DNA from: Paractinoplanes maris
Lineage (GTDB): Bacteria; Actinomycetota; Actinomycetes; Mycobacteriales; Micromonosporaceae
DNA: 64,000 bases
NCBI RefSeq assembly: GCF_023544465.1
Contig: NZ_JALPVL010000014.1
Location: 290,449-354,448, forward strand
Direction of reading: 5' to 3'
Below the pieces are notes generated by a model. It was not told the DNA's origin and made no database searches. It worked only from the letters and a program-made list of their open reading frames with translations. Of the stretch, positions 15,995 through 24,928 are shown in pieces. The first letter of the stretch is position 1. Each line of letters opens with the position of its first letter. The position numbers and the translations under genes are program-made.

Positions 15995-16714
15995 TCAGCG
16001 CGATGCGCCCGGTGACCGTTGAACGGCGGCGACCATGGTCGCGGCGACCTCGCGGAGCTTGCGGTTGCTGTTCTGGGAGATCTGGGTGAGCACGGCGAAG
16101 GCGTCGTCCGGACCGCATCGCTGTTCGGCCATGATGATGCCCTTGGCCTGCTCGATGACGGCCCGGCTGTCCATCGCCTGCTGCAGCTGCCGGGCGAGGT
16201 CCGCGGTGTGGTGATAGGCGTAGGCGTTGGCCAGGGCGACCGACGCGTACCCGGCGAACGACTGCGCCAGGGCGATGGATCGGTCGTCGAACGCGGCCGG
16301 CCGCCGGCCGTAGATGTTGAGGGCTCCGCTGATGTCGTCCAGCAGGGGCAGGCCGACCGACAGCACGCTGCCGGCTCCCGCGGCGGCCGCCCGCGGGGCC
16401 CAGCCGGCCCAGCGGGTGTCGCCGGCGGTGTCGGGCACGGAGATGGTCCGATGTTCGGCGGCTGCCTGCAGGCACGGTCCACGATGGTGTTCGTACTGTC
16501 GTTCGTCCAGCACCCGCGCGAGATCTCCGGTGCAGGCGGCGGTGTAGGGGCCGTCCGGCCGGACCAGGGTGATGGACACGTCGGCGGCGCCGGGCAGCGC
16601 CTGTCGCGCGACAGCGGCGACCTGGCTCAGGACATCGTCGAGGCTGGTCTCGCTGAGCTTGACGCGGCCGAGTCGGGCGAAGACAGCAAGCGGGTCGGTC
16701 GGGGCGTGCGTCAT
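15995..16714 (-). CDS. GAF and ANTAR domain RNA-binding antiterminator (subfamily A)
   Basis: A 239-aa protein. The GAF sensor covers about residues 20-165 (ARLGRVKLSETSLDDVLSQV, RGPCLQAAAEHRTISVPD, SVLSVGLPLLDDISGALNIY). The C-terminal ANTAR domain covers about 170-235 (MDSRAVIEQAKGIIMAEQRC, DDAFAVLTQISQNSNRKL). ANTAR domains bind paired stem-loops in nascent RNA and prevent termination. It is closely related to proteins at 17704 and 20336. No kinase partner is adjacent, so the GAF domain itself probably senses the signal. A STAS gene (16948) lies upstream on the same strand. Confidence 0.9.
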   Translation of the reverse strand: MTHAPTDPLAVFARLGRVKLSETSLDDVLSQVAAVARQALPGAADVSITLVRPDGPYTAACTGDLARVLDERQYEHHRGPCLQAAAEHRTISVPDTAGDTRWAGWAPRAAAAGAGSVLSVGLPLLDDISGALNIYGRRPAAFDDRSIALAQSFAGYASVALANAYAYHHTADLARQLQQAMDSRAVIEQAKGIIMAEQRCGPDDAFAVLTQISQNSNRKLREVAATMVAAVQRSPGASR

Positions 16715-16947
16715 GAATCTCGGGCGATCCTTGCAACGGGCACGGTGCCATGGCGATGGCCGTGCGAGTCGGCGGGACAGAGTTGCCGGAAGCCGTCGAG
16801 CTTCCTGGCCCGCGCCGCTGCTTGACGCTGGTGGCGGCCCACAGGAGCCGCCGTGATGACGATAATACGTGTCGGCTCGGCGCCGTTCGGCGCCCTGTCC
16901 GGCTGCGTGATCCTGGCCGACGTGCGCTTTCCGGTACGGGTCGGCCC

Positions 16948-17379
16948 TCAGTACCGGGCGATGACGTGGTCCGGGTCGGCTACCGCCAGGACATGCTCAG
17001 TCATCCCGCCGGCACCCCGCAGAACGAAGAGCTGCCCGGCCTCGGTCGCACGCCGATGCGTGGCCAGCAGCAGATTGGCGGCGGCGGCACCGAAGAAGGT
17101 GACCCCGCTCAGATCGCAACAGACGGCCGGGCGGCCGTTGACGGCCTGCGCCAGGACGTGTCGCAACAAAGGCTCGGTGTCCACGTCGATATCGCCCTCG
17201 GCGGCGATGACCGTCATCCGACCGATCGGCTCGGCGGCGGACGGACCGTGCTCGGTCCAGCTGCGGACCGCGAGCACCGGGGCGCCGCTGTCATTGACGA
17301 CAGTCACTGTCACGCCGTCACGAATCGGTCGTCCGTCGAGCTCGATACGCCCGAGTTCAAAGGTCTGACGAATAGTCAC
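16948..17379 (-). CDS. STAS domain protein (anti-sigma factor antagonist)
   Basis: A 143-aa protein from GTG 17379. The preceding GAGGCGG is a plausible RBS. The N-terminal 40 residues are a beta-rich extension; the STAS domain follows (MTVIAAEGDIDVDTEPLLRH, RPAVCCDLSGVTFFGAAAAN). The usual phosphorylatable Ser in the D-S-G/A loop is not obvious: the loop reads VTFFGAAAAN. It is a paralog of the protein at 57447, which has the same CCDLS...FFGAAA block. It would take part in partner switching with an anti-sigma kinase. A longer frame upstream to 18369 is antisense to a GAF-ANTAR gene and rejected. Confidence 0.8.
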   Translation of the reverse strand: MTIRQTFELGRIELDGRPIRDGVTVTVVNDSGAPVLAVRSWTEHGPSAAEPIGRMTVIAAEGDIDVDTEPLLRHVLAQAVNGRPAVCCDLSGVTFFGAAAANLLLATHRRATEAGQLFVLRGAGGMTEHVLAVADPDHVIARY

Positions 17380-17703
17380 AAGTCCGCCTCTGCCGTCGCC
17401 ACATGAACGGGCACTTGGCTTGACCCACTGATGAGAGTAATCGCCGGTTGCCTCGGCCGCCAGCCGACACCACATCGCATCGCGTCCCATCACACGGCTG
17501 AGCACAATGGCGCCCGCCATCGGTCCACCCGCGGGCACTACACTGGGATTCTGTGGTCGGTCCATCTGTCGGGCCGACGAGCCCGGCGTCAAGAAGTGGC
17601 GCAGGTCCCGGCTCCCCCGCCGTGGTGGAGAAGCCTGCAGTGACCTGCGCACCAGCTCGTCTCTGATCGACGCTGTTGTGCCCTTTTCCAGGGATGTCCC
17701 GCC
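17380..17703. other. 324-bp intergenic region between divergent STAS and GAF-ANTAR genes
   Basis: Nothing convincing is coded here. It must hold the promoters of the two divergent regulatory genes, but neither a standard nor a sigma-B-like pair stood out. Base composition is lower in GC than the genes, notably around 17450-17560. Confidence 0.5.
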
Positions 17704-18417
17704 GTGGCAGATCAACAGCCCCTCGACCCCACGTACGCTTTCGCCGAGCTCGGCCGGATCAAACTCGCCGACACCGACCTCGAAGGTGTGCTGCAGCAGG
17801 TCGCCACCCTGGCCAAGCGGACGATCGCCGGCGTCGACGAGGCATCGGTGACGCTGCTCCGCCGCAAGAAGGCGCACACCGCGGCGTTCACCGGCGATCT
17901 GGCCCGCGACATGGACGAACGACAATACGAGGAAGGCGGCGGCCCGTGCTTGGACGCGGCCGCCGCCGCCGCCGTCCAGTCGGTGCCCGACCTGACTCGG
18001 GAGCAACGCTGGCCGCATTACGTGCCGGCCGCACTGAAGGCCGGAGTGCGCAGCTCGCTGTCGGTCGGCCTGCCCGTCCACGAGAGTGTGAGCGGCGCAC
18101 TGAATCTGTACTCCACCGAACCCGACGCGTTCGACGAGGACGCGGTCGTGCTGGCTCAGACCTTCTCCGGCTACGCCGCGGTCGCGCTGGCCAACGCACA
18201 CCTGTACGACGCGACGGCCACCCTGGCCCAGCACATGCAGGCGGCGATGGAGCATCGTGCGGTGATCGAGCAGGCCAAGGGCATCATCATGGCCGAGATG
18301 CACTGCAGCGCCGATGAGGCGTTCGCCTCGCTCAGCAAGATGTCGCAGAACTCCAATCGCAAGCTCCACGACGTCGCCACGGCCCTGGTCCGCAAGGCCC
18401 AGCGCCCGCCCAGCTGA
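17704..18417 (+). CDS. GAF and ANTAR domain RNA-binding antiterminator (subfamily A)
   Basis: A 237-aa protein from GTG 17704, MADQQPLDPTYAFAELGR. The GAF domain covers about residues 18-165 (GPCLDAAAAAAVQSVPDL, SSLSVGLPVHESVSGALNLY); the ANTAR domain about 170-232 (MEHRAVIEQAKGIIMAEMHC, DEAFASLSKMSQNSNRKL). The key aromatic/Ala pattern of ANTAR is retained. It is very similar to the products at 15995 and 20336. It converges with the gene at 18418, whose stop is directly adjacent. An upstream termination signal within its own target RNAs was not located in this window. Confidence 0.9.
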   Translation: MADQQPLDPTYAFAELGRIKLADTDLEGVLQQVATLAKRTIAGVDEASVTLLRRKKAHTAAFTGDLARDMDERQYEEGGGPCLDAAAAAAVQSVPDLTREQRWPHYVPAALKAGVRSSLSVGLPVHESVSGALNLYSTEPDAFDEDAVVLAQTFSGYAAVALANAHLYDATATLAQHMQAAMEHRAVIEQAKGIIMAEMHCSADEAFASLSKMSQNSNRKLHDVATALVRKAQRPPS

Positions 18418-18876
18418 TCAGTCGGCTACGACCAGTGCCTGCGGGGCGGCCTGTTTCATCCGGCTGCGCAGCCAGGCGAGCTGGATCGCCGTCTCGCCCT
18501 CGCAACGGGTCACGACGTCGAGCAGGTCGCGGTCGCGGGCGCCCTGGGCGGCTTGGCCGACGACCGTCCAGCAGATGTCGCACTCGGCGGTCATGAGATA
18601 GAGGTCCTGCAGGTCGCGCAGCAGGCCGATGCCGCCGGTGCGGGTGCCCCGGAACAGCTCGGAGTGCAGCCGCTCGGGTTCCTCGGGGGCTTTCTCGGCG
18701 TAGCGCCGCGCGAAGGGCTCCAGCCGCGCGGCGTGGTCATCGCAACGCTTCGCCTGTTGCCGGCAGAGGTGGTCGATGTCCGGCTCCGCGCCGTGCGCGT
18801 CGGCCACCTGCCGGAACGCGTCGGCCCGGGCGAGCTGGGCCCGGTGCAGCAGTCCGAGGTAGTGGGCGAGATGCAT
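18418..18876 (-). CDS. Hypothetical helical protein next to molybdopterin oxidoreductase remnant
   Basis: A 152-aa protein, MHLAHYLGLLHRAQLARADA. It is nearly all helical, rich in Arg, Ala, His and Glu, with four predicted helices, CRQQAKRCDDHAARL and CDICWTVVGQAAQG. The four-helix layout with His and Glu residues recalls ferritin-like or haemerythrin-like bundles, but no family was identified. It begins 2 bp after the end of the broken molybdopterin oxidoreductase gene on the same strand, so it was probably the last gene of that operon. Confidence 0.55.
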   Translation of the reverse strand: MHLAHYLGLLHRAQLARADAFRQVADAHGAEPDIDHLCRQQAKRCDDHAARLEPFARRYAEKAPEEPERLHSELFRGTRTGGIGLLRDLQDLYLMTAECDICWTVVGQAAQGARDRDLLDVVTRCEGETAIQLAWLRSRMKQAAPQALVVAD

Positions 18877-18878
18877 GG

Positions 18879-20308
18879 TCAGTCGTCCGATCCCGCGAGC
18901 TTGGCGATCCGGACCGCGGCCACCTTGAAGAGGGGCTGCTTGGACACCGGGTCCCAGGCGGTCACGGTCATCTCGTTGGCGGCGCGGGGCCGGCGCCGCG
19001 CCGGGTCGACGTCGAAGTAGCCGTAGTGGAAGGGCACGAACACCACGCCGGGACGGATGCCGCCGAGCCGGGCCCGCGCTTCGACAGCGCCTCGCGGTGA
19101 GGCTATGCCGACCAGGTCACCCTCGGCGATGCCGTGCCGGGCGGCGTCCTGCGGGTGCAGTTCCACCCACACGTCCGGAGCCGCCGCGTTCAGCTCCGGG
19201 GCGCGGCCGGTCTTGGTGCGGGTGTGGAACTGATAGACCGTACGGCCGGTGGTCAGCAGCAGCGGGTACTCCTCGGACGGCACCTCGGGCGAGGGCTGGT
19301 AGTCGGCGGCGGGCAGGAAGGCCCGCCCGGCCGGCTGCTTGGCCCGGTACTGCTCGGCGGTGAACTCGGCGCCGGTGCTCAGGTCCTGGCCGTAGGTCTC
19401 GCAGTAGCCGGGGTCGGTGTTGAACACGCCGTCGGTGTACAGCCGCTCACCACCCCACTGGATGCCGCTGCCGCCGCGCAGGCGCTCGTAGGTGATCGCG
19501 GTGTAGTCGCAGGGCCGGCCGGCCGAGCAGCGCTGCCAGGCCGCGTACGCCTGCTCGGGGGTGGTCCAGTCGATCAGCGGGGCGCCGTCGCGGTTGCGGA
19601 AGTCCATCCGCCGGGCGTAGTCGAGGAAGATGTCCAGATCGGCCCGGGCCTCGCCGGGCGGGTCGACCGCCTTCTCGCTCAGATGCACGGTCCGGTCCAC
19701 ATTGGTGAAGGTGCCGGCCGACCATGTGCGCGGCGAGGTACTTCTCGTCGTACCAGCCTCGCTTGATCATCTCGTGGAGCAGGCCGTTGAGCAGGGCCTG
19801 ATTGGTGCCGGCGCGCACCGCCAGGTGCACGTCGGCCTCCCGGGCGACCGGGGTCGAGCGGGGGTCGACGGCCAGCATCGCCGGCGGGTCGGTCCCGCGG
19901 CGCCGGTCCAGCATCCTCATCCACAGCACGGTCTGGGTCGCCGCGACGTTGTGTCCCCACAGCGCGATCGCGTCGCAGTGGTCCACATCGGTGTAGGAGC
20001 CGGGTTGCCCGTCGGTGCCGAAGCTCGCCTTGAGCGCGGCCGCCGCGGTGGCCGTGCACAACCGGGTGTTGCCGTCCATGTGCGGGGTGCCGATCCCGGC
20101 CTTACCGAGCACACCGAGCGTGTAGTACTCCTCCAGGAACAGCTGACCGGTGGCGTAGAAGCCGAAGTGGCCCCAGCCGCCCGGACCCCGCAGCAGTTCC
20201 CGGGAGCGCGCGACCGTCGGCGAGGTGCAGGTCGACCCGGGCCGGCCAGGTCTCCCCCGGCCCGTACGGTGTCCGCTCGCCCCACGGGTCGGCGATCCGG
20301 TCACCCAT
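18879..20308 (-). pseudogene. Molybdopterin oxidoreductase, decayed by internal deletions
   Basis: Three frames are needed. The start (20308) reads MGDRIADPWGERTPYGPGE..., the normal N-terminus of an assimilatory-nitrate-reductase-like molybdoenzyme, but after VDLHLADG it jumps to RELLRGPGGWGHFGFYATG, so the 4Fe-4S Cys motif and following region (roughly 80-100 residues) are gone. The middle segment runs to KYLAAHMVG; then the frame changes to GTFTNVDRTVHLSEKAV, missing a large central part. The C-terminal domain (LLLTTGRTVYQFHTRTKTGR, FVPFHYGYFD) is intact from 19700 to 18879. The product would be far shorter than the roughly 750-aa family norm and cannot carry the iron-sulphur cluster. Confidence 0.85.
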
Positions 20309-20335
20309 GGTCCGCTCCGGCCCGCGCCGCGGGGA

Positions 20336-21052
20336 TCATGCTTGTCCCCGGTGCTGAACGCTGTCCACCAGGGCGGCGGCGACGTCGCGCAGCTTGCGGT
20401 TGGTGTCCTGCGACAGCTTGGTCAGGATCTTGAAGGCCTCCTCCGCACTGCAGTGCCGCCCACCCATCAGGATGCCCTTGGCCTGCTCGATCACGGCACG
20501 GCTCTGCATGGCCGCCTGCATCTGCTGGGCCAGGGTGGCCTTCGCGTCGTACAGATGCGCGTTCCCCAGCGTGACGGCGGCATAGCCGGAGAACACCTCC
20601 GCCAGCTCGACCGCCGTGTTGTCGAAGGCCGCGGCCCGGGTGGCGTAGACGTTCAGCGCACCGGTGACATCCGCGTGCACCGGCAGACCGACCGACAGCG
20701 AGCTGTGCACCCCCGCGTCCAACGCGCGCCGGGCGAAATCCGGCCAGCGTGACTCCCGGGCCATGTCGGGCAGCGACAACGTTCCGGCGCCGGCCGAGGC
20801 CTCCAGGCACGGTCCGTGCCCCAGCCGGTACTGCGTCTCGTCCAGGGCCAGGGCGACGTCACCGGTGAACGCCGCGGTCTGCGCCCGCTCGCCCTGGACA
20901 AGCGTCACGGTCACCTCGGCGGCCCCGGGAACCGTACGCTTGGCCAGGTCCGCGATCTTGCGGAGGACGCCCTGGAGGTCGATCTCACTGAGCTTGATCC
21001 GGCCGAGCTCGGCAAAGGCGTCGGCCGGGTCGACCGGCTTGTCATCGGTCAT
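20336..21052 (-). CDS. GAF and ANTAR domain RNA-binding antiterminator (subfamily A)
   Basis: A 238-aa protein, MTDDKPVDPADAFAELGRIKL. The GAF domain covers about residues 18-165 (GHGPCLEASAGAGTLSLPD, SSLSVGLPVHADVTGALNVY); the ANTAR domain about 170-232 (MQSRAVIEQAKGILMGGRHC, EEAFKILTKLSQDTNRKL). It is the third subfamily A member within 5 kb. It is transcribed away from another GAF-ANTAR gene at 21093 (same strand, 40 bp upstream), so the two may form an operon with the subfamily B gene first. Confidence 0.9.
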   Translation of the reverse strand: MTDDKPVDPADAFAELGRIKLSEIDLQGVLRKIADLAKRTVPGAAEVTVTLVQGERAQTAAFTGDVALALDETQYRLGHGPCLEASAGAGTLSLPDMARESRWPDFARRALDAGVHSSLSVGLPVHADVTGALNVYATRAAAFDNTAVELAEVFSGYAAVTLGNAHLYDAKATLAQQMQAAMQSRAVIEQAKGILMGGRHCSAEEAFKILTKLSQDTNRKLRDVAAALVDSVQHRGQA

Positions 21053-21092
21053 GGCAGTCCCTCCGCTGGTGGATCCGGCTGGTCCGGAACGG

Positions 21093-21833
21093 TCACGTCG
21101 GCTCGGTCAGCAGGTCGGTCGCCACGTGACTCAAGGTGGTGCCGGCGTCGGCGGCACACCCCCGCAGGGTCCGGTAGCCCTGCTCGGCCGTGCAGCTGAC
21201 CCGGCCGATGAGCAGACCGATCGCGCGCTGGATGATCGCGCGGACGGCGTGGGCCTCGGCCAGCCCGGCGAGCAGGTCCCGGCTCCCGTCGTCCAGCGTG
21301 GCCGACCGGATCGCGGCCTGCTCGCCGTCGCCGGGGCCGATGTCGAAGACGGTCAGCACCGCCTCGCTGAGCGGCGTCATCGTGACGTGGTCGCGTCCGT
21401 ACAGATTGAGCGCGGCGATCGTCGTGCCGCTTCCGGCGAACAACGGGATGGACAGCGACGCCCGCAAGCCCAGGCGCCACGCCTCGTCCCGGAATCCGGG
21501 CCACCGGATGGCAGTGCTCATGTCCGGCACGGCGACCGGCGCGCCCGTGGCGACACTGTCGAGGCACGGTCCCGAGGCGCTGTCGTACTGGGCCCGATCG
21601 ACCGCCCTGGCCAGCTGGCTGCTGGCGGCCACCGTCGTATAGCCGCCGTCGCGCAGCACCGTGACGGACGCGTAGTCGGCGGCTGCGACCAGGTCGGCGG
21701 TCAGCAGCGCGGCGGTGATCAGTTGCGCGTCCACGCCGGGCGCGTCGTCGGCGGTATCGGCGAGATCGGCCAGGCAGCGGGCCAGTGCACCGCGTTGGTG
21801 AGGTGCCGGTGTGCTGGATCGGTGCTCAGTCAT
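21093..21833 (-). CDS. GAF and ANTAR domain protein (subfamily B)
   Basis: A 246-aa protein from ATG 21833, with CGGAGGA 10 bp upstream; a longer frame to 21920 has no RBS. The GAF domain covers about residues 30-150 (ADYASVTVLRDGGYTTVAAS, GPCLDSVATGAPVAVPDM, SLSIPLFAGSGTTIAALNLY). The ANTAR region is at about 180-240 (HAVRAIIQRAIGLLIGRVSC, GYRTLRGCAADAGTTLSHV). It differs from subfamily A by the DGGYTTVAAS and IPLFAGSG blocks and is close to proteins at 35647 and 56653. It is divergent from a STAS gene. Confidence 0.88.
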   Translation of the reverse strand: MTEHRSSTPAPHQRGALARCLADLADTADDAPGVDAQLITAALLTADLVAAADYASVTVLRDGGYTTVAASSQLARAVDRAQYDSASGPCLDSVATGAPVAVPDMSTAIRWPGFRDEAWRLGLRASLSIPLFAGSGTTIAALNLYGRDHVTMTPLSEAVLTVFDIGPGDGEQAAIRSATLDDGSRDLLAGLAEAHAVRAIIQRAIGLLIGRVSCTAEQGYRTLRGCAADAGTTLSHVATDLLTEPT

Positions 21834-21953
21834 GACGATGGTTGTCCTCCGTGGGCTCGGCGCGTCGTACCCACGTCCACCCGTTCTATGCCGGGCGTGA
21901 TCACCCATCCTGGGATTCACCCGCGGCCGCCCGCCGTCCTTCCGAAGTGTGAT

Positions 21954-21978
21954 GTCTACCGGCCGTGATCATGGGTAT
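21954..21978 (+). promoter_or_regulatory. Sigma-B-like promoter of STAS gene
   Basis: GTCT (21954-21957), 15 bp and GGGTAT (21973-21978) match the actinobacterial stress sigma factor consensus GTTT-N14-16-GGGTAT. The STAS start codon is 59 bp downstream. Confidence 0.6.
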
Positions 21979-22036
21979 CCTCGTACGGACCTTCAGCAGC
22001 GAGGGCTTGTCCCGGCATTCGAGCTGAAGGTGACCT

Positions 22037-22408
22037 GTGCTCAACGAAAAGATGCCCGGCACGGCCAGACGTGCCACTGGTCTGGTGATCGAAGCCGACC
22101 GCAGCGGTGATCCCGTGACGCGGCGCCTCATCATCGCCGGCGAGCTCGACGCGGCCGGCGGCACGGACCTCCACCACAGCGTGCTGGATCAGTTACGCCG
22201 GCACCAGCCCCGCCTGATCGAGATCGACGCGCGGGGCCTCATCTCGCTGGACGCCGCCGGGGTCGCGGCTCTGCTGCTGTGCCGCGGCGACGCCCGGCAG
22301 ATGGAGTGTCAGCTGACCGTCGTCAATCCCCATCACCGGACACGCCAGGCTTTCCTGGAGGCCGGGCTGACGCATCGCTCCATCAACGAACGGGCCGGCT
22401 TCTACTGA
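22037..22408 (+). CDS. STAS domain anti-sigma factor antagonist
   Basis: A 123-aa protein from GTG 22037. The STAS domain fills residues 17-118: RRLIIAGELDAAGGTDLHHS, RLIEIDARGLISLDAAGVAALLLCRGD. The loop reads GLISLDAAGV, with Ser at the position normally phosphorylated by the cognate kinase. A sigma-B-like promoter precedes it. It converges with a STAS-ATPase gene, and their 3' ends overlap by 7 bp, so the pair may be a partner-switch module. Confidence 0.88.
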   Translation: MLNEKMPGTARRATGLVIEADRSGDPVTRRLIIAGELDAAGGTDLHHSVLDQLRRHQPRLIEIDARGLISLDAAGVAALLLCRGDARQMECQLTVVNPHHRTRQAFLEAGLTHRSINERAGFY

Positions 22409-23142
22409 TCACCGTTGCCGCGGGCCAGTGCCGACCAGACCACTTTGCCGTCGGGCAGAGGCGTCGAGCCCCACGCCGCGGAGACAGCGTCGACCAGAAG
22501 GAGGCCGCGGCCGCCACCACCGGCCGTTCCGGCCGACCGGGACACAGCCGGAAGAGCCGAGCCGTCGAAGACCGCGATGCGCACATGGCAGGGCCGCAGC
22601 CGGACCTGCATCGTCATCATCGTCTGGGCGTGCATCGCCGCATTGCTGACCAGCTCGCTGACCACCAGCGTCGCCGAGCCGATCAGATCGGGCTCGTCCC
22701 ACCGCAAGCACGCCTCGGTGACCACCCGGCGAGCGTGCCGCGCGGCCCGCGAGATCGGAAGCAGGTCCTCGGACACCGCGGGCACGCTCGCCAGCGCGAC
22801 CGACCGCCCCGAAGCCACGCTGTCGAAGACCAGCCTCGGGTCCAGCACGTCCGCGCTGAGCAGCCGCATCACCTCGCCGGTGGGGGCGCAGACCACAACC
22901 AGAACGTCGGGCCACCGCAGGGCCTCGTCCACGATCCGGCCGAACACCAGAACCGCACTCTCGTCGGCCACCGTCAACGCGGTCAGATCGATCATCACCT
23001 CGGCCCGGTGCTGCCGCAGGAATCCGATCGCCGCGTCGTGCAGCGGCTCGCCGGACGCCACGGTCAACGTCCCGGCCACGGTCAGGGTCGGTAGCTCGTC
23101 CCGAATCTCCTGATGCCACGTCAACGCCTGAGGACCAGGCAT
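22402..23142 (-). CDS. STAS plus HATPase_c fusion (anti-sigma regulator)
   Basis: A 246-aa protein from ATG 23142 with GGAGGAGAG just upstream; a longer frame to 23178 lacks an RBS. The N-terminal STAS-like domain covers about residues 15-110 (EVMIDLTALTVADESAVLVF). The C-terminal GHKL ATPase covers about 130-246: the N box SELVSNAAMHA, then GGGGRGLLLVDAVSAAWG and KVVWSAL. This is the kinase type of anti-sigma factor fused to a STAS domain. A related protein at 32906 has lost its ATPase motifs. Confidence 0.85.
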   Translation of the reverse strand: MPGPQALTWHQEIRDELPTLTVAGTLTVASGEPLHDAAIGFLRQHRAEVMIDLTALTVADESAVLVFGRIVDEALRWPDVLVVVCAPTGEVMRLLSADVLDPRLVFDSVASGRSVALASVPAVSEDLLPISRAARHARRVVTEACLRWDEPDLIGSATLVVSELVSNAAMHAQTMMTMQVRLRPCHVRIAVFDGSALPAVSRSAGTAGGGGRGLLLVDAVSAAWGSTPLPDGKVVWSALARGNGDQ

Positions 23143-23314
23143 GCAACTCTCCTCCGCAATACACCTGTGCGGAGTCACAAGCTGATGTGAGTTGACGCCT
23201 CAGCCGGAGCCAGACATCTCCGAAGTAGGAACAAATGCCCACGACGCTCTCGGACAAACCTCAGGCGGCGTTGCCGTTCGCACGTCCACGACACGGCGCA
23301 TGCCTGCCACGGGT

Positions 23315-24928
23315 TCAGACCCGGATGTCCCGTCGGCCGTAGCCGAGCAGGGCGAGCACGGTCGATCCGATCGCCAGGCCGGTCGTGACCGCCGTCGCGG
23401 GCCAGTTGACACCCGTGAGTGGCACGGGCGCCAGGTGCGCGAACGGGGACAGGCCACGAACCCAGCCGGGCGCGCCGACGCTGTCGGCGAGCACCAGCAG
23501 CAGGAAGCCGCCGGTGGCGGGCAGTGACCCGGCGACCCCGGTCGTGCGGGGCGCCCAGCCGACCGCCAAGGCGGCTGCGGCGAGGGTCAGCAGGACGACG
23601 GGCAGGACGTTCCACGCTCCTCGCAGAGCGGCGAGCAGAGCGAGGTCACCACCCGAGATGGCCACGCCGAGCCAGGTGGTCAGGCCGGCGACGCTGACCA
23701 GCAGCACCGCACCGGCCGTGGTGGCGAGCAGTTCGGCGCCGAGCAGGCGCGGCCGGCTGATCGGTTGCGCGCTCAGCAGGGTCAACCGGCCGTCGGTCTC
23801 GGCCGCGACGAAGGCGCCCAGGCGCATCGCGGTGAACCCGCCGACCGGCAGGGCGAGGATGGCGAACAGGGTCGCGGTGAATCCCTCGACGGCACCGAGC
23901 GAGAAGCCGGCCCGGGCGGCCTCGTCCGCCAGGCGCGGGTTGCCGGTCAGGAATTCGGTGATGGACACCGCGGTCAGCCCGATCAACAGGTAGTACGCGC
24001 CGATCCCGAGCGCCCAGCCGGTCAACGGCCGCACCATCCGGCGTACGGCGAACGCCTCCACGCCGCTGAGCAGGCGAAGCCGCGGTCGCCGGCCGGACCG
24101 CTCCGCGAACAAGCCGCCCCGCAGGTCGCGGCGGCCGGCGAGGACGAGTGCGGCGCCGGCCACCACGATCGTCGCGGCGAGCAGGACGAGGACGGGCAGG
24201 ATCCAATTCCGGTGGTACGGGGCGCTGAGCGCGAGCAGGCCGAACGGCGACGTCCAGCGCAGCCAGGCCAGATCGGCGAGACCGTCGCCGATCATGCGGG
24301 TCAGCAGGCCCGCCGCAAGGACCGCCACCGCGGTCCCGGTCGCCGAAGCTCGTGCCGGGAACACTTGCGCGGTGAGGCCGCCGACCGCGACGAAGAACAG
24401 CCCGAGTACGCCGATGCCGGCCCCGTAGGTCAACGCCCCCGCCGTCCGGGTGCCGGCAAGCAGCAGTACGGCGGTGACCGCGCCGCCGGCGACGACCGGG
24501 ACGAGCATGACGGCAGCGAGATGGCGTGCGACGGTGCCCCTGAGCGTCAACTGTCCGGCCAGGAGCAGATCCCAGCGACGGGCGTCCTCCGCGCCGCGAG
24601 TGATCCGGGTCGTGGCGAGGATGCTCCACACGCCGAGCAGGACCGCCAGTGCGGTCCCGACCCGCCACACCGTGAACCCGCCCGCGTTGTCGAGGCCGAT
24701 CGGCTCACCGAACAGGGTCCGGATCGCCGGGTTGCCGGCCAGCGCCCGCAGACCGCCGGCCGCGGCCGGGTCGGCCATGACCCCGGCATAGGTGGCGGCG
24801 ACCAGCGCCGGCAGGCCGGCGGTGAGCAGAACGACGATCAAGCCACCGCGGCGCACCTGCCGTATCGCCGATCCGGTCACCGCCCGACCGGGCGCGGCCG
24901 GGGCGAGGGCAGCACTGCCGGTGCTCAT
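23315..24928 (-). CDS. ABC transporter permease (antibiotic-exporter type)
   Basis: A 537-aa integral membrane protein with about 12 hydrophobic segments in two halves separated near residue 290 (RPRLRLLSGVEAFAVRRM). The layout is that of the large ABC-2-like permeases of polyketide or drug exporters. The start overlaps the end of the ATP-binding gene by 4 bp (ATGA), so subunits are translationally coupled. Together they would export a hydrophobic compound or peptide; the substrate is unknown. The gene ends without a further partner; 172 bp downstream is the STAS-ATPase start. Confidence 0.88.
   Translation of the reverse strand: MSTGSAALAPAAPGRAVTGSAIRQVRRGGLIVVLLTAGLPALVAATYAGVMADPAAAGGLRALAGNPAIRTLFGEPIGLDNAGGFTVWRVGTALAVLLGVWSILATTRITRGAEDARRWDLLLAGQLTLRGTVARHLAAVMLVPVVAGGAVTAVLLLAGTRTAGALTYGAGIGVLGLFFVAVGGLTAQVFPARASATGTAVAVLAAGLLTRMIGDGLADLAWLRWTSPFGLLALSAPYHRNWILPVLVLLAATIVVAGAALVLAGRRDLRGGLFAERSGRRPRLRLLSGVEAFAVRRMVRPLTGWALGIGAYYLLIGLTAVSITEFLTGNPRLADEAARAGFSLGAVEGFTATLFAILALPVGGFTAMRLGAFVAAETDGRLTLLSAQPISRPRLLGAELLATTAGAVLLVSVAGLTTWLGVAISGGDLALLAALRGAWNVLPVVLLTLAAAALAVGWAPRTTGVAGSLPATGGFLLLVLADSVGAPGWVRGLSPFAHLAPVPLTGVNWPATAVTTGLAIGSTVLALLGYGRRDIRV

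Noticed and set aside
17431..17643. 70-residue frame in the gap before the GAF-ANTAR gene
   Set aside because: No RBS, unusual composition (His/Arg rich) and no recognisable motif.
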